Origin: Arion vulgaris
Lineage: Eukaryota; Mollusca; Gastropoda; Stylommatophora; Arionidae
Assembly: GCA_020796225.1 (NCBI GenBank)
Contig: CM036758.1
Span: 31,961,647-32,025,646 of the forward strand
DNA length: 64,000 nucleotides
Direction: 5' to 3'
In this document: piece by piece, positions 9,470 to 20,934 of the stretch
How the letters are laid out: the number at the start of each line of letters is the position of its first letter
How positions within the stretch are numbered: position 1 is the stretch's first letter
The notes under the pieces: generated by a model
What the model was told of the DNA's origin: nothing
The model's input: the letters and a program-made list of their open reading frames with translations, nothing else
The model's database searches: none
Translations under genes and position numbers: made by a program

Positions 9470-11749
9470 CTCTCTTTTCTCTCTTTAGCCTGTTACGCCC
9501 CTGGCGTTTAGGGCAGCAGCAACAAACGTACACCATTCTTCCCTGTTCATGGCCTTCCTCTGTATTGTGTTCCAACTATGATTCATTTCCTTCAGCTCTT
9601 GCTCTATCGTTCTCCTCCAAGTCGTCTTGGGTCTTCCACGCTTTCGCCTACCCTCTGGAGTCCATCTCAGTGCAGTTTTCGTGTCGGAGCCAGTCTCCAT
9701 GCGCATCACATGTCCAATCCATCTCCAGCGTCGTCTTCGGATGATAGTGCCCATATTCTCTTGTTGGCATCGTGCAAGCAATTCTTGATTCGAGATAGTA
9801 GTCGGCCAGTACACGCGTAAGATTTTTCGCAGACAAGTTGTATGAAAGGCGGAGAGTCTGGACATATCCTGTTCTGTCATTCTCCAGCATTCCGATCCGT
9901 ACAGCAAAGTTGACAGCACACAGCTGTTATAGATACTAGTCTTGGTTCTGATGCTGTATTGGGCAGATTTCCAGGCGGTCTGAAGGGTCGTGAATGCACT
10001 TCGTGCTTTACTCAGTCTGTTTTTAATGTCAGATCCAGCGCCTCCTTCATTGCTAATAACACTTCCAAGGTATGTGAATGCGGTTGTATCTCGGAGGGTT
10101 TTACCTTCTAGTTTGACTGGTGCTGGGGTTGCTATGTTCAGAGTCATTACTTCAGTTTTCTTCTGATTTATTTTCAGCCCAACCATCTCACTATATTGGT
10201 TAAGGCGGCAGGTCTTTTCCTGGATATCTCTATGTGTATGAGATAGGAGTGCGATGTCATCTGCAAAATCTAGGTCTTCCAGCGTGGATGTGAGCGTCCA
10301 TCTAATACCTCTTGCCTTATCTTCCGTTGTTTTACGCATCACCCAATCTATGACAGTGTTGAATAATAGGGCTGACATAACACATCCTTGTCGCACGCCT
10401 GTTTTTACTTCAAACTTTAGTTCTGAAGTTTCAACACTGCATGCAAACTTGCTGTAGCAGCTTTTTATAATATTTATAAAACACAGTGGGATTCCATACC
10501 ATCTTAAGATACGCCATAGACTTTCGCGGTGTATGCTATCAAAAGCCTTTTCAAAATCTACAAAGTTGATATAGAGTTTGCTTTGCCATTCTGTGCATTG
10601 TTCTATGATATTTCTAAGAGCAAATATTTGGCCTATACAGCTCCGTCCTCTGCGAAATCCTGCTTGTTCCTTTCTCAGTTTCTTATCCACAGCGTCAGTA
10701 ATACGTTGTACGATGATTTTGCTTAAGATTTTACTTGGGACAGAAAGCAGTGTTATTCCACGCCAATTATTACAATCGGCAAGGAGCCCTTTTTGGGTAT
10801 CTTGATGATGACTCCTCTGTTCCATGCATCAGGTATTATTTGGGCATTCCAAATAGTAGTAAACAAGGGTTGCAATATATTAGCTGCAAGTTCTGGGTCT
10901 ATTTTGAATAGTTCTGCGTTTAAGTTATCATTCCCTGGTGCCTTGTTATTCTTAAGAGATTTAATTGCTGTAATGATCTCATCCTGGCTGGGTGTTTCAA
11001 TGCCAATTTCTAACTCCTCTGTTGGTTCTGGTATGTCTGCTACTACCGTTGGAGGTGGTCTGTTTAGCAATTCTTTAAAATGCTCTGTCCATCGTATTTC
11101 TTGTTCCTTTTCCGTTGTCAATAGTATTCCATTCTTATCCTTTATGAGAGTATTTGATCTTCTGTAATGTTTCCAGCTTATTAGCTTTGTAATTTTGTAC
11201 ACTGTTCCCTGATCACACTTTTTGCTGCTTCTTCTGCCTGTACTGCCAGGTCTTCAACATACATTCTTTTGTCGGCTCTCACAGCCCGTTTGATTTCTTT
11301 ACTTGCGCTTTTGTACTGTTCTTGGTATCTTGCTTTCAGTCTTTCGGACTTTGCTTCTAACAATTTCTTTTAATATTCTTCGGCTGTCTATTATTTTCCA
11401 TGTTGTTGGTGTTATCCATTCTTTTCTTTTCTTTGTGCGTACCTAGACATGTTTCACTGCTCTTGCTATATATAGATGCTATGTTGTCCCATGTTCTATC
11501 TATGTTGTCAGTTTCATCCGTAGTTTCATTACTTTCTAGGGCTTGGAATCTGTTCTTTATCTGCATTATAAACTTATCCCTTACTTCCGTGTCTTTTAGT
11601 CTATCCACATCGAACCTCTTTTGGAGGTTTTTCTGTTGTCCTGTTTTTCTTAGTTTAAGTTTGACATAAGCTGTGACTAGGTGGTGGTCACTACCAACAT
11701 CTGCACCTCTCTTGACTACAACATCTAGCAGCGAGCGTCTCCAGGGTCC
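9470..11749 (-). mobile_element. 5'-truncated APE-type LINE (endonuclease end, RT, C-terminal domain)
   Basis: Read on the minus strand from 11749. The end of the APE endonuclease is visible (RGADVGSDHHLVTAYVKL), then a linker, the RT fingers (KAPGNDNLNAELFK), RT core 'EQAGFRRGRSCIGQ', the catalytic loop LEDLDFADDIALLS, 'GLKINQKKTEVM', 'YLGSVIS', then the Arg-rich C-terminal domain (RRRRWRWIGHVMRM, RKRGRPKTTWRRTIEQELKE). The longest open stretch is 446 codons at 9485-10825. Frameshifts occur near 10790, 11190 and 11360. The 5' part of the endonuclease is absent, so it is a dead-on-arrival copy. The 3' end has a short purine tail (aaagagagaaaagagagag). A second copy lies at 46590-48370. Clade is uncertain (RTE-like or related). 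Confidence 0.92.
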
Positions 11750-12253
11750 AGAGATGAGAGATAGAAGGTGAGATAGAGAACACAAGCAGAAACTATACAG
11801 AAAGAATACATTTTTTAACGAAGATAATAAGACATGACGCCCGAGTGGTTACCGGGGCCCAAATTTGGGTGTACAGAATAGAACCACTGTTACCTGCCAC
11901 GTATGTCGTAAGAGGCGACTAAGGATGTTTGGCTGAAATCGGATGCACATGTCCTAAACGTGTAGAAATATATGCGTTTAGGTGCCTACCAAACCAATGT
12001 GCAACGTATACACGTTCTTGGCAAAGATCAAACATATCACAAAGAGCGATTAAAATTGGTCGTAAAAAACGAACGCGAAGAAGAAGAAAGATAAGACATG
12101 AGAGTTAATGAAGAAACACAAAATATGAGCTCAACAAGCGATATACTGAAAATAAATGGACTCGACTGTAGGGTAAGAATATAATAAGAGCAACAGAGAA
12201 CAATTGCAGTAACAGGGCAGTTGACCTATTTGGATAGCAATTTTGATTGCACT
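11750..12253. repeat. 504-bp direct repeat, copy 2
   Basis: Second copy of 8966-9469 and the one continuous with the older LINE remnant to its right: the reading frame through 'LTYLDSNFDCTGNVKKF' runs uninterrupted past 12253. Copy 1 therefore looks like the displaced duplicate. Confidence 0.9.
11838..12090 (+). mobile_element. SINE-A (duplicate of 9054-9306)
   Basis: Same insertion as 9054-9306, carried in the 504-bp repeat, with the same 11-bp TSD at 11827-11837 and 12091-12101. Confidence 0.9.
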
Positions 12254-12760
12254 GGAAATGTTAAAAAATTCATTATGCTACAAATAGTCAAATCAACGTC
12301 AGCTTTTAAAAGTCTAAATAAAATATGAAACTCCAAGTTATATAGTTTTAAAACTAAATCAGCTAATGAGCGGAAAATCATAACGACAGAGATTATGTGT
12401 CTTAGAAGAGCTGCAGGTGTGACAATAAGAGACAAAATTAAAAATGAAGAAATTAGAAGAAGACTGGATGTGAAACCAGTCATGCAATTCATAAATGAAC
12501 AACAGATTAAATGGTTTGGACACCTCACCAGAATGCCCTGGTATCGCCTACCACAAGAGCCACAAAGTATAATGAGTATAAAGTAAGAGGAAGACCACGC
12601 AAAAGATGGAGCGACGACATCAAGAACAGCCTTACGAAAACGAATATCAGCTTACAAAGTGCCTTAAAACAAGCACACATAAGATCACTACGCCCCCTAC
12701 CCAACACTTCTATAAAGAAGTCAATGGTGAAGAGAAGAAGAAAACTAAATATAATTTCCA
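12200..12760 (+). mobile_element. LINE RT/C-terminal remnant (VRGRPRKRW family)
   Basis: Encodes LTYLDSNFDCTGNVKKFI, a break, MCLRRAAGVTIRDKIKNEEI, QQIKWFGHLTRMPW and VRGRPRKRWSDDIKNSLTK. This is the order of the C-terminal domain of an APE LINE ORF2. The RT active site is not included. A minus-strand homologue at 56190-56880 carries tandem duplications of the 'RDKIRNEDI' part. Confidence 0.8.
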
Positions 12761-12829
12761 ATTTAAATGTTGTATCAATTCTAACATATGCCAGCGTTAG
12801 TTGAAAAATGACTAAAGATATAGAAAGTA

Positions 12830-13190
12830 AGTTAATGCATTTGAAAGTAGGTGTCTACGAACAACTATAAATATAAAATGGGACAAATTCAGGGGAAGGG
12901 ATGAAATCAGAGAAATGTCGGGTCAACCACTAGTAACAACTGTTATAAGAAAGAGAAGATCGAAATATATTGGGCATACCTTGAGAAGAAATGATTAAAG
13001 AATACCAAAGAATGCATTGGAATGGGAGGCAAAGGAAGAAAGAGAGGACGTCATAGGGAAACCCTGAGACGAACTTTGCTGAGAGAGGCAAGAAATATCG
13101 GACTCAATTCCATAGAAGACATTGATCGAGTTGCCCATGACAGAGCGGTATGGAGAAATTGCTTGCAATCCCTATGTAACGTATAATGGT
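12830..13190 (+). mobile_element. LINE 3' ORF fragment (GHTLRR family)
   Basis: Encodes 'RRSKYIGHTLRRND', a Lys/Arg-rich 'GRKRGRHRETLRRTLLREA' segment and '[19 protein letters not shown]', then a short 3' UTR that runs straight into a (TA)n array. Frame breaks are present. Confidence 0.8.
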
Positions 13191-13197
13191 ACGAGAG

Positions 13198-13198
<1 letters not shown>

Positions 13199-13266
<68 letters not shown>

Positions 13267-13280
13267 TACATATATATAAA
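13199..13280. repeat. (TA)n microsatellite
   Basis: About 60 bp of uninterrupted TA followed by imperfect TA/CA. It follows a LINE 3' end and may be a grown-out tail of that LINE. Confidence 0.95.
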
Positions 13281-13289
13281 CAGTAGACC

Positions 13290-13481
13290 AGTATTTAGTG
13301 CCTCCGGAAAAATACAACACAGAATTCGAACCACAAAACTTTATTTCTCACGGCACCCATTGCCTAGCCCTGCAGACGAGCATTTTACGCTGCCTGCAGG
13401 GCTGGCAATGGGTGTCGAGAAAACAGGTTTGTGTTTCAATTCTGTGTTTGGTAAATCGTTTTTCATGAAGCCCTAAATACT
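13290..13481. mobile_element. Fold-back MITE, 192 bp
   Basis: The outer ends are inverted (agtatttag...c left, gccctaaatact right). Inside are near-complementary arms from acacagaattcgaac to cattgcctagccctgcag and from ctgcagggctggcaatgggt to aattctgtgtttgg, around a loop of about 20 nt (acgagcattttacgctgc). No coding capacity. The superfamily cannot be set without a clear TSD. Confidence 0.8.
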
Positions 13482-13535
13482 TGTTTTACTTTCTATTTAC
13501 ATACCAGATTTTGTGGCTCCGGTCCTTTCCATGTA

Positions 13536-13975
13536 AGGGTCTCTGTGGCGTAGAGGCTATGTGTTCGACTCTAGTTCCAAAGGTATTCAGTTCGTTCCCT
13601 CGTAGAGCCCTCGAGATATTTTTCCAGAGATCCCTGATCTCAGTGTAGGTGAGATCGAGTTCCTAGTCCTATCGGAGACAGACGATACAATGCAGGTCCC
13701 GTGTTCAATGTGAGCACGTAAAAGAACCCGTGGCAGTTAAAAATCGAGAAGAGTAGGCTGGAAATCCGCTGCCATAGCAAAATTCGTTAGAAAAATTTAA
13801 AAATAAAATTCTTACAAAATATTTTCGCTATCTTTTAAATTACACCGGAACCCTCAGCGGTGCTACGGAATTCGTGCTTTCGTAATTTTCATGTGTAAGA
13901 AATAGATCGGAGCACACGTGGCTACTCACCGAAGTGCAATGATGATGATTCTATCAATCTATCTATAAATAGATA
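13536..13975 (+). mobile_element. SINE-D, most complete copy
   Basis: Head ggtctctgtggcgtagaggc (A-box-like), then ccagagatccctgatctcag, tgagatcgagttcctagtc, ctatcggagacagacgatac, cacgtaaaagaacccgtggc, 'ctatcttttaaattacaccgg', a gctacggaattcgtgctttc block and a terminal ctactcaccgaagtgcaatg followed by an ATG/ATC-rich tail. Used here as the family reference. Confidence 0.85.
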
Positions 13976-14079
13976 ATATGGTAGAACAAGCCATTCAAAC
14001 ATGTTCACTGCAGACACTTCCAGAAACGATTGAGGCACAAACACACACTACCTTCGAAAAGAAACTGCATTTTGAAGCT

Positions 14080-15035
14080 GGAATCCTGAAACAGACAGTA
14101 TACACTGTATTAGAAACGACAGAGATAACATGTATATGCAGAGCGCTAGAAGTATCAAGGAGAGACCGGTAGAGAAATGAAAACAGCAGGAAACAAGTGG
14201 GCACAGCATCAGTACTGAACACCAACTTGCGTGATGCGGGAGGGCCATTCAGAGTTAGAACTGTTTGATTCTGAACACGACTTTGCTAGCGCATTTCCGA
14301 CATGTTTGGTCTAGTATTTTCCGGTTTCGTTTGCCGAGCTACTGAGTTAGTGCTTGAGCAACGCTGTGAGCTGTGAATGTTACATGGAATGCTTTTTTCT
14401 GTGTCAACCGTGCGTTTCTTGTGTGTTAGTGTGTATTCAGAAAATGGCGGACAGCGGTTATGACGAACAAGCTCAATCTGCCGTATGCAGTTATATTGCG
14501 AGTGCAGAAAGCTGGATTTTGTCATGATTGATGTTCCTTCGACAAGAATTGCAATTCAAGCGATGAACAGTTTAGTGTTGCTACATTAGCGACGGCCATA
14601 TGTATTTTATGCGGAGCAGGTTGCTTTTTGTGGTGGTACCCGGCTGGTTCATTCTGGAATTAGTTCACACAGGAAACATTTCACAGTTGTTAGCATTTCG
14701 TGTGATTTTCATTGGCACAGGAACGGAGCAATTATGGGGTGACCCGTTGCAGTGAAGTTGAAACCGTACTTATGAACTATGAACTATGAACTGAAGACCA
14801 AGAAACAACAACTTAAATGGTTCGGCCACATAAGCAGATTACCAACAGACAGTGCATCTCAAAGAGCAATGTTACTCCGATGCAATGGATACAAAACAAA
14901 AGGCAGCCACGCATAAGATGGACCTCATAGATAACAGAGAAAGACACTGTTTATGAAACGCACACAAAAGCTCGTTCTAGAAACCTCTTCTTATCCTGAC
15001 GCTGTGATACAAAACAGGATTAGAGAAAAGAAAGA
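14080..15035 (+). mobile_element. LINE 3' ORF remnant interrupted by a retroelement
   Basis: The left piece (to 14223) reads TEITCICRALEVSRRDR...VGTASVLN and the right piece (from 14791) KKQQLKWFGHISRLPTDS, followed by the family 3' UTR ending 'ctgtgatacaaaacaggatt'. Together they match 43810-44325. The insert at 14224-14790 splits them. Confidence 0.75.
14224..14790 (+). mobile_element. 567-bp retroelement-like repeat (copy 1)
   Basis: Nearly identical to 32584-33145. It contains a conserved block beginning attcagaaaatggcggacag and ends in a heptamer tail (tatgaac repeats). It is flanked by an imperfect 9-bp duplication, ctgaacacc and ctgaagacc. The upstream part present at 31280-31381 is missing here, which looks like 5' truncation. 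Family unknown to me. Confidence 0.75.
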
Positions 15036-15690
15036 AAGTTTGGACTCCCATAGAAAAATGAATGATTAAAATAGACGAATAGGAAAACGAAAAGACAACC
15101 TGTATGGAACACAGTGGTGCAAACTTTGAAAATAATTAACAGTTGGTGACATGTGTGACTTGCACTAAATCTCGTGTCATCTATATACATACACAATTGA
15201 AGATTGATGGCAGCCCTTGTTGACTGTAGTATTCAGGTCAAGGTTATTTAAAGTATTGTAAACTTTGCCCCCTTTTAAATAAACAAAAAGCACCAAGGCC
15301 TCGTTCTTCATGTAAATTTCATTTTGTAGAAAGTCGCTATCATCTCAGTTGATCTGAAATCCTATTGATATCTAACTAATTTCCCTGCCTCCCCCACCGT
15401 CAAGTTTCTTTCTTTAATATCCTGCTGTACCCTCAACTTTGTTCGTACCCATGCATTGTCTTACACGTACCATGCCCTCCATTTTTTATTTCCAAACCAC
15501 AGTGGCGCTTAATATAACAAAAATCTGATCCGTTATACTGTATTGCAAACAATGTTCAAGATGACGCTAAGCCTGTCTACAGGCAAATTCAGTCTACGTT
15601 ACAATATAAATGTGCTCATGGGTATATAATAATAACAGAGTGAAAGGGTTAACATAAGGACGATCCTTTCTTGAGTTTTTATACTAGAGC
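15036..15690. other. No gene seen
   Basis: AT-rich, unassigned sequence up to the hAT element; its last 8 bp (actagagc) are the element's target duplication. Confidence 0.5.
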
Positions 15691-16146
15691 AGCGTTTCCC
15701 AAAGTGGGCGGTACCGCCCCCCCCTCGCAGTGGGTGCTGAAGCGTTCGTTCTAGGGGGCGATAGTGGGTTCATGAGAATTTTGGGGTGTTCAGGCGATTT
15801 GGGGTCGGTGGCTCCTTAAAGAATAAATTAATTATTAATATTTTAAAATAAATTATTTTCGTGATTTTGCGATTGAATAATGATTTAAAATTTGAATTCT
15901 GCATTTTAATTCATCTTATTCCCGTCTTACACGATCCATTTTTCATCAATTTTCTATTTCATGTATATAATCATTTGAAAATTGACCATGTATTACAGAA
16001 ATATATATCAATTTTCTATGTCAGAGAGAAAATAGAGCCTGTATATATGTGGGAGGGGCGTTGGCAAACTTTTATAATGTGAGGGGCGTTACAAAGCTTA
16101 TGTCGTGCAAAGTGGGCGGTGGGCCGAAAAGTTTGGGAATCTATGC
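15691..16146. mobile_element. Non-autonomous hAT element, 456 bp
   Basis: The ends are imperfect inverted repeats (agcgtttcccaaag left; ctttgggaatc-type, read gtttgggaatctatgc, right), typical of hAT termini. An exact 8-bp duplication, actagagc, flanks it (15683-15690 and 16147-16154). The interior is AT-rich with G-rich ends and encodes nothing convincing. Confidence 0.88.
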
Positions 16147-16205
16147 ACTAGAGCGTGTAGGTAATCCAAAAATAAGAATTAACTCCTTGCAGAGAATCTT
16201 GACAA

Positions 16206-18530
16206 TCCATCAATGTTACAAGACGGGATAGATTAAGAAATGAGAACATTAGAAATGTCGTCAATGTTACAAGACGGGATAGATTAAGAAATGAGAACAT
16301 TAGAAATGTCGTCAATGTTACAAGACGGGATAGATTAAGAAATGAGAACATTAGAAATGTCGTCAATGTTACAAGACGGGATAGATTGAGAAATGAGAAC
16401 ATTAGAAATGTCAATGTTACAAGATGGGATAGATTGAGAAATGAGGATATTAGAAATGTCGTCAATGTTACAAGACGGATAGATTGAGAAATGAGAACAT
16501 TAGAAATGTCGTCAATGTTACAAGACGGGATAGATTGAGAACATTAGAAATGTCGTCAATGTTACAAGATGGGATAGATTGAGAAATGAGAACATTAGAA
16601 ATGTCGTCAATGTTACAAGATGGGATAGATTGAGAAATGAGGATATTAGAAATGTCGTCAATGTTACAAGACGGGATAGATTGAGAAATGAGAACATTAG
16701 AAATGTCGTCAATGTTACAAGACGGGATAGATTGAGAAATGAGAACATTAGAAATGTCGTCAATGTTACAAGACGTGATAGATTGAGAAATGAGAACATT
16801 AGATTAGTCGTCAATGTTACAAGACGGATAGATTGAGAAATGAGAACATTAGAAATGTCGTCAATGTTACAAGACAGGATAGATTGAGAACATTAGAAAT
16901 GTCGTCAATGTTACAAGATGGGATAGATTGAGAAATGAGAACATTAGAAATGTCGTCAATGTTACAAGATGGGATAGATTGAGAAATGAGAACATTAGAA
17001 ATGTCGTCAAATGTTACAAGATGGGATAGATTGAGAACATTAGAAATGTCGTCAATGTTACAAGATGGGATAGATTGAGAAATGAGAACATTAGAAATGT
17101 CGTCAATGTTACAAGATGGGATAGATTGAGAAATGAGAACATTAGAAATGTCGTCAATGTTACAAGACGGATAGATTGAGAAATGAGAACATTAGATTAG
17201 TCGTCAATGTTACAAGACGAGATAGATTGAGAAATGAAAACATTAAATTAGTCGTCAATGTTACAAGACGAGATAGATTGAGAAATGAGAACATTAGAAA
17301 TGTCGTCAATGTTACAAGACGGATAGATTGAGAAATGAGAACATTAGAAATGTCGTCAATGTTACAAGATGGGATAGATTGAGAAATGAGAACATTAGAA
17401 ATGTCGTCAATGTTACAAGACGGGATAGATTGAGAAATGAGAACATTAGAAATGTCGTCAATGTTACAAGATGGAATAGATTGAGAAATGAAAACATTAG
17501 AAATGTCGTCAATGTTACAAGACGGGATAGATTAAGAAATGAGGACATTAGAAATGTCGTCAATGTTACAAGACGGGATAGATTGAGAAATGAGAACATT
17601 AGAAATGTCGTCAATGTTATAAGACGTGATAGATTGAGAAATGAAAACATTAGAAATGTCGTCAATGTTACAAGACGGGATAGATTGAGAAATGAGAACA
17701 TTAGAAATGTCGTCAATGTTACAAGACGGGATAGATTGAAAAATGAAAACATTAGAAATGTCGTCAATGTTACAAGACGTGATAGATTGAGAAATGAAAA
17801 CATTAGAAATGTCGTCAATGTTACAAGACGGGATAGATTGAGAAATGAAAACATTAGAAATGTCGTCAATGTTACAAGATGTGATAGATTGAGAAATGAA
17901 AACATTAGAAATGTCGTCAATGTTACAAGACGGGATAGATTGAGAAATGAAAACATTAGAAATGTCGTCAATGTTACAAGACGTGATAGATTGAGAAATG
18001 AAAACATTAGAAATGTCGTCAATGTTACAAGACGTGATAGATTGAGAAATGAAAACATTAGAAATGTCGTCAATGTTACAAGATGGGATAGATTGAGACA
18101 TGAAAACATTAGAAATGTCGTCAATGTTACAAGATGGGATAGATTGAGACATGAAAACATTAGAAATGTCGTCAATGTTACAAGATGGAATATATTGAGA
18201 AATGAAAACATTAGAAATGTCGTCAATGTTACAAGACGGGATAGATTGAGAAATGAAAACATTAGAAATGTCGTCAATGTTACAAGACGGGATAGATTGA
18301 GAAATGAAAACATTAGAAATGTCGTCAATGTTACAAGATGGGATAGATTGAGACATGAAAACATTAGAAATGTCGTCAATGTTACAAGACGTGATAGATT
18401 GAGAAATGAAAACATTAGAAATGTCGTCAATGTTACAAGATGGGATAGATTGAGACATGAGAACATTAGAAATGTCGTCAATGTTACAAGATGGAATATA
18501 TTGAGAAATGAGAACATTAGATTAGTTGTT
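16206..18530. repeat. 51-bp satellite array derived from LINE coding sequence
   Basis: About 45 tandem copies of a 51-bp unit (atgagaacattagaaatgtc, then gtcaatgttacaagacg, then ggatagattgagaa). Some units are shortened by 8-10 bp. As 51 is a multiple of three, long ORFs stay open on both strands (412 and 413 codons at about 17.3-18.6 kb), but the peptide is a pure 17-residue repeat (NVTRRDRLRNENIRNVV on plus). The array runs at its right edge into the C-terminal part of a LINE ORF in the same frame. It is a satellite, not a gene. Confidence 0.95.
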
Positions 18531-18800
18531 AGAAACACACCATGCATCAACAATATTAGAAGATAATAAATAAAATGGTTCGGTCACCTAATGAGAATGA
18601 AACCAGATATATTACAATCTCGCGTCTATAGCAACATCATCCCGGAAGCACATCCCGAGGAAGACCAAGAACCCGATGAATAGATACTATCACAGATATC
18701 CTGCGACATCAAAAACTAACAACTACAGATACATCACACCTGGCACAGAGTAGAAAACTGAAACTCACCACGACACTTCACGGCACATGTGGATAAGACA
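18531..18800 (+). mobile_element. LINE C-terminal fragment flanking the array
   Basis: Reads NTPCINNI, two stops, IKWFGHLMRMKPDILQSRVY, then HPEEDQEPDE in place of the expected RGRPR motif after a frameshift. Alignable with 22142-22470 (KPCLNYIDKQRMKWFGHLIR). It is the source context of the 51-bp array. Confidence 0.75.
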
Positions 18801-18829
18801 AGACAAAAGAATCTTGTTAGGCACTTAAA

Positions 18830-18995
18830 GAACTTATGCCAAGTCTTCCTATATTTATCTCTTGCAGCTCCTTCCAGTTTCTCCGTGTTTCATTAACCAC
18901 TGCTTCCAAATTTTGACTCCATGTATTTATAGCCGTCTTTCTCTCTTTTGCTTTTCCTGCAGTTTCAATAAATGTGCCTTTATTGTTAGACAGGA
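18830..18995 (-). mobile_element. LINE tail fragment, decayed
   Basis: Minus strand: KEREKTAINTWSQNLEAVVN and RRNWKELQEINIGRLG, resembling the last 50 residues of LINE ORF2 (compare 48870-49150). Weakly supported. Confidence 0.45.
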
Positions 18996-18999
18996 TGTT

Positions 19000-19740
19000 T
19001 GTTAAGTCTCACAGCACTTTATATGTAGAACAAATGTGAAATACAAAGTACACAATGTCATCAAAAAAATGTGTTCCATTGTCAATTGTGGTGCAATATG
19101 CATTGAATGACTGTTGTCCGCTGGGGTAATTCTTTTCACTAAAACCATAATGATGTTTTCAACTGAAGAAAGAATATTTAACAATATGAAGAAATGTGTA
19201 CAGACATATCTTGAAGACCGTGGTGGATATTTCCAACATCTGCTATAATGAATATTTCATTTGTTCTTTCTAGTTTACCAAGAACAACAGTAGACCAAAG
19301 CAGTAACTATTGTGACTAATTTCACTACTTTGTATTAGCACATTTTTTATGACGTCACGTATTTCATTTTTCAAGCTGACCTACAAATGAAGGGTTGCGA
19401 GACTTTACAAACACTTGTATTTCTCATAGGTTTTCTCAAGGTTTGTTCTATCCAGCTTCAACGTCTTTTCTTCACCTATTAGTTCACTGGGATCTGTCCA
19501 CGGGCGTCCATACGGTATAACAAGAGAAAGGAAGGGCGGGAGGGGAGTGTAATATCCTGAAAATGAATATTTGATAAAATAGTTTTATGCGATTCTGGTC
19601 TTCTACATTTCCTTGTAGTAAACCACTAACAATTTTTTATTCATTTTGCTCTTCCATGTAAACACTTTGTGGTGCCATGGATATGTCCTGTTCTTCCATA
19701 AGCTCATTATTTGTGACTTAGCATACTATTTAGTTCTCTA
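19000..19740. other. No gene seen
   Basis: AT-rich sequence; a weak LINE-like stretch near 19420-19560 (ttttctcaaggtttgttcta) could not be confirmed. Confidence 0.4.
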
Positions 19741-19744
19741 TTCT

Positions 19745-19940
19745 ACAGATACAAGCTGATGAATGTTTGCAATTTATTAGTTATTATTTTAGTCGTTCTC
19801 CAGTTTTGACCATCATCAGAACTACTTCTGTTTGCCAAAAACACTAGCTTGTTCGTTTTTTGTGTGTGTGGAGTCCTTACCCTAGTACCACAGCTGGTGG
19901 ACCTTGTTAGCTGAATAGTGTAAAACTTCAAGCATCGTTA
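19745..19940 (-). mobile_element. LINE fragment shared with 49230-49330
   Basis: The block tgatgaatgtttgcaattta, then ttattattttagtcgttctc, recurs at 49235-49290, so it is an interspersed repeat. Its position next to LINE tails at both sites suggests LINE origin. Confidence 0.5.
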
Positions 19941-20024
19941 TTATTTCGAACTAGAGCTGCTCGAAATTTGCTTTAGTGCCTATTGGCTCTATGAGAACAA
20001 CAGTAGGAAGTTGTTAGTGAACTG

Positions 20025-20250
20025 CTTCTTAAGCTAGTGGTTCGGGTTCAATATAACAGTGGGCGTGAAACATTTTTCCGATCATGACGGCTCTCAGGTC
20101 GACTCAGCCTCAACTGGGACCAGGAAAGCAGGGGAAGTAAAGTCGACCAGCGTGATGTTGACCACATCCCCATAGTGGCCGACGTAAATGAAAACACAGA
20201 TCTAACAATGTATTCCCAATATACCTCGAGGTATGAAAAAGGGTTCTATA
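20025..20250 (+). mobile_element. SINE-B copy
   Basis: ttgttagtgaactgcttctt, ggttcgggttcaat (B box), gacggctctcaggtcgactc, cagcctcaactgggaccag, gtgatgttgaccacatcccc, and the terminal cctcgaggta hairpin and gggttc. No SINE-C follows. Confidence 0.85.
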
Positions 20251-20934
20251 GCTCTATGAAGACTCACCCTTTGTGCCGAGATCAAGTGGGCATTACACTT
20301 TGATCTTATCCAGGGTCGTGCGGTATATTTTCTCACTATGATGCGTCTTCGAAATGCCGTTTCCTTAAATGTTTTTTCTTTAAAATAACCTTCGATCGTG
20401 ATTTTTTTTTTAAACTGCTCAAAATGTACGAATACTAAATCGTATACATCAATATCGGAATAACATAGAAACAAATAGAAAAGCGTTGCGTAAAGATTTT
20501 TCATTATTGAATGATTCAAATTGTATTTTGATTTCGTTGCTTATGCTGCCACATAACGGTGCCGCATGATGCGACTGTTTCTCTGTATCATAGCACGGTA
20601 CGGCCCTGATCGTATCCAAAAGGATGAGAAATGGTTCTTTTCGTATATTTTAGTTGTAAAATGTTTTAATGTTTCTTGACAGTTTTGTGACACCCGTGAG
20701 AAAATATTGAATTTTTATGTCCTCAGAAATAGGTTAAGAAACCTGCACGAGATAAACAAATCGAAACAAAATGAGAAAAAAAACAGAGTATTGGCATTAC
20801 AACTAACACTATTTCCATAAGTACACCTGAGTACACTGAGATACCGAGAGAGTAATGTTCAACAAGTTTTTTAACCAACTATGTACTATCTGTTCATACC
20901 TGAACACTGACAATAAATGAGAAAATAAGAATCC
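20251..20934. other. No gene seen
   Basis: AT-rich DNA without recognised elements. Confidence 0.45.

Noticed and set aside
10753..11202. Separate protein genes within 9.5-11.8 kb
   Set aside because: Together these frames form one frameshifted LINE ORF2 in normal domain order, so they are not independent genes.
16206..18530. Possible CRISPR array
   Set aside because: Units are directly tandem without unique spacers, in an animal genome, and derive from LINE coding sequence.
17312..18566. ORFs of 412 and 413 codons on opposite strands
   Set aside because: Pure 17-residue repeats caused by a 51-bp satellite; open frames on both strands are expected for a codon-multiple repeat with few stops.
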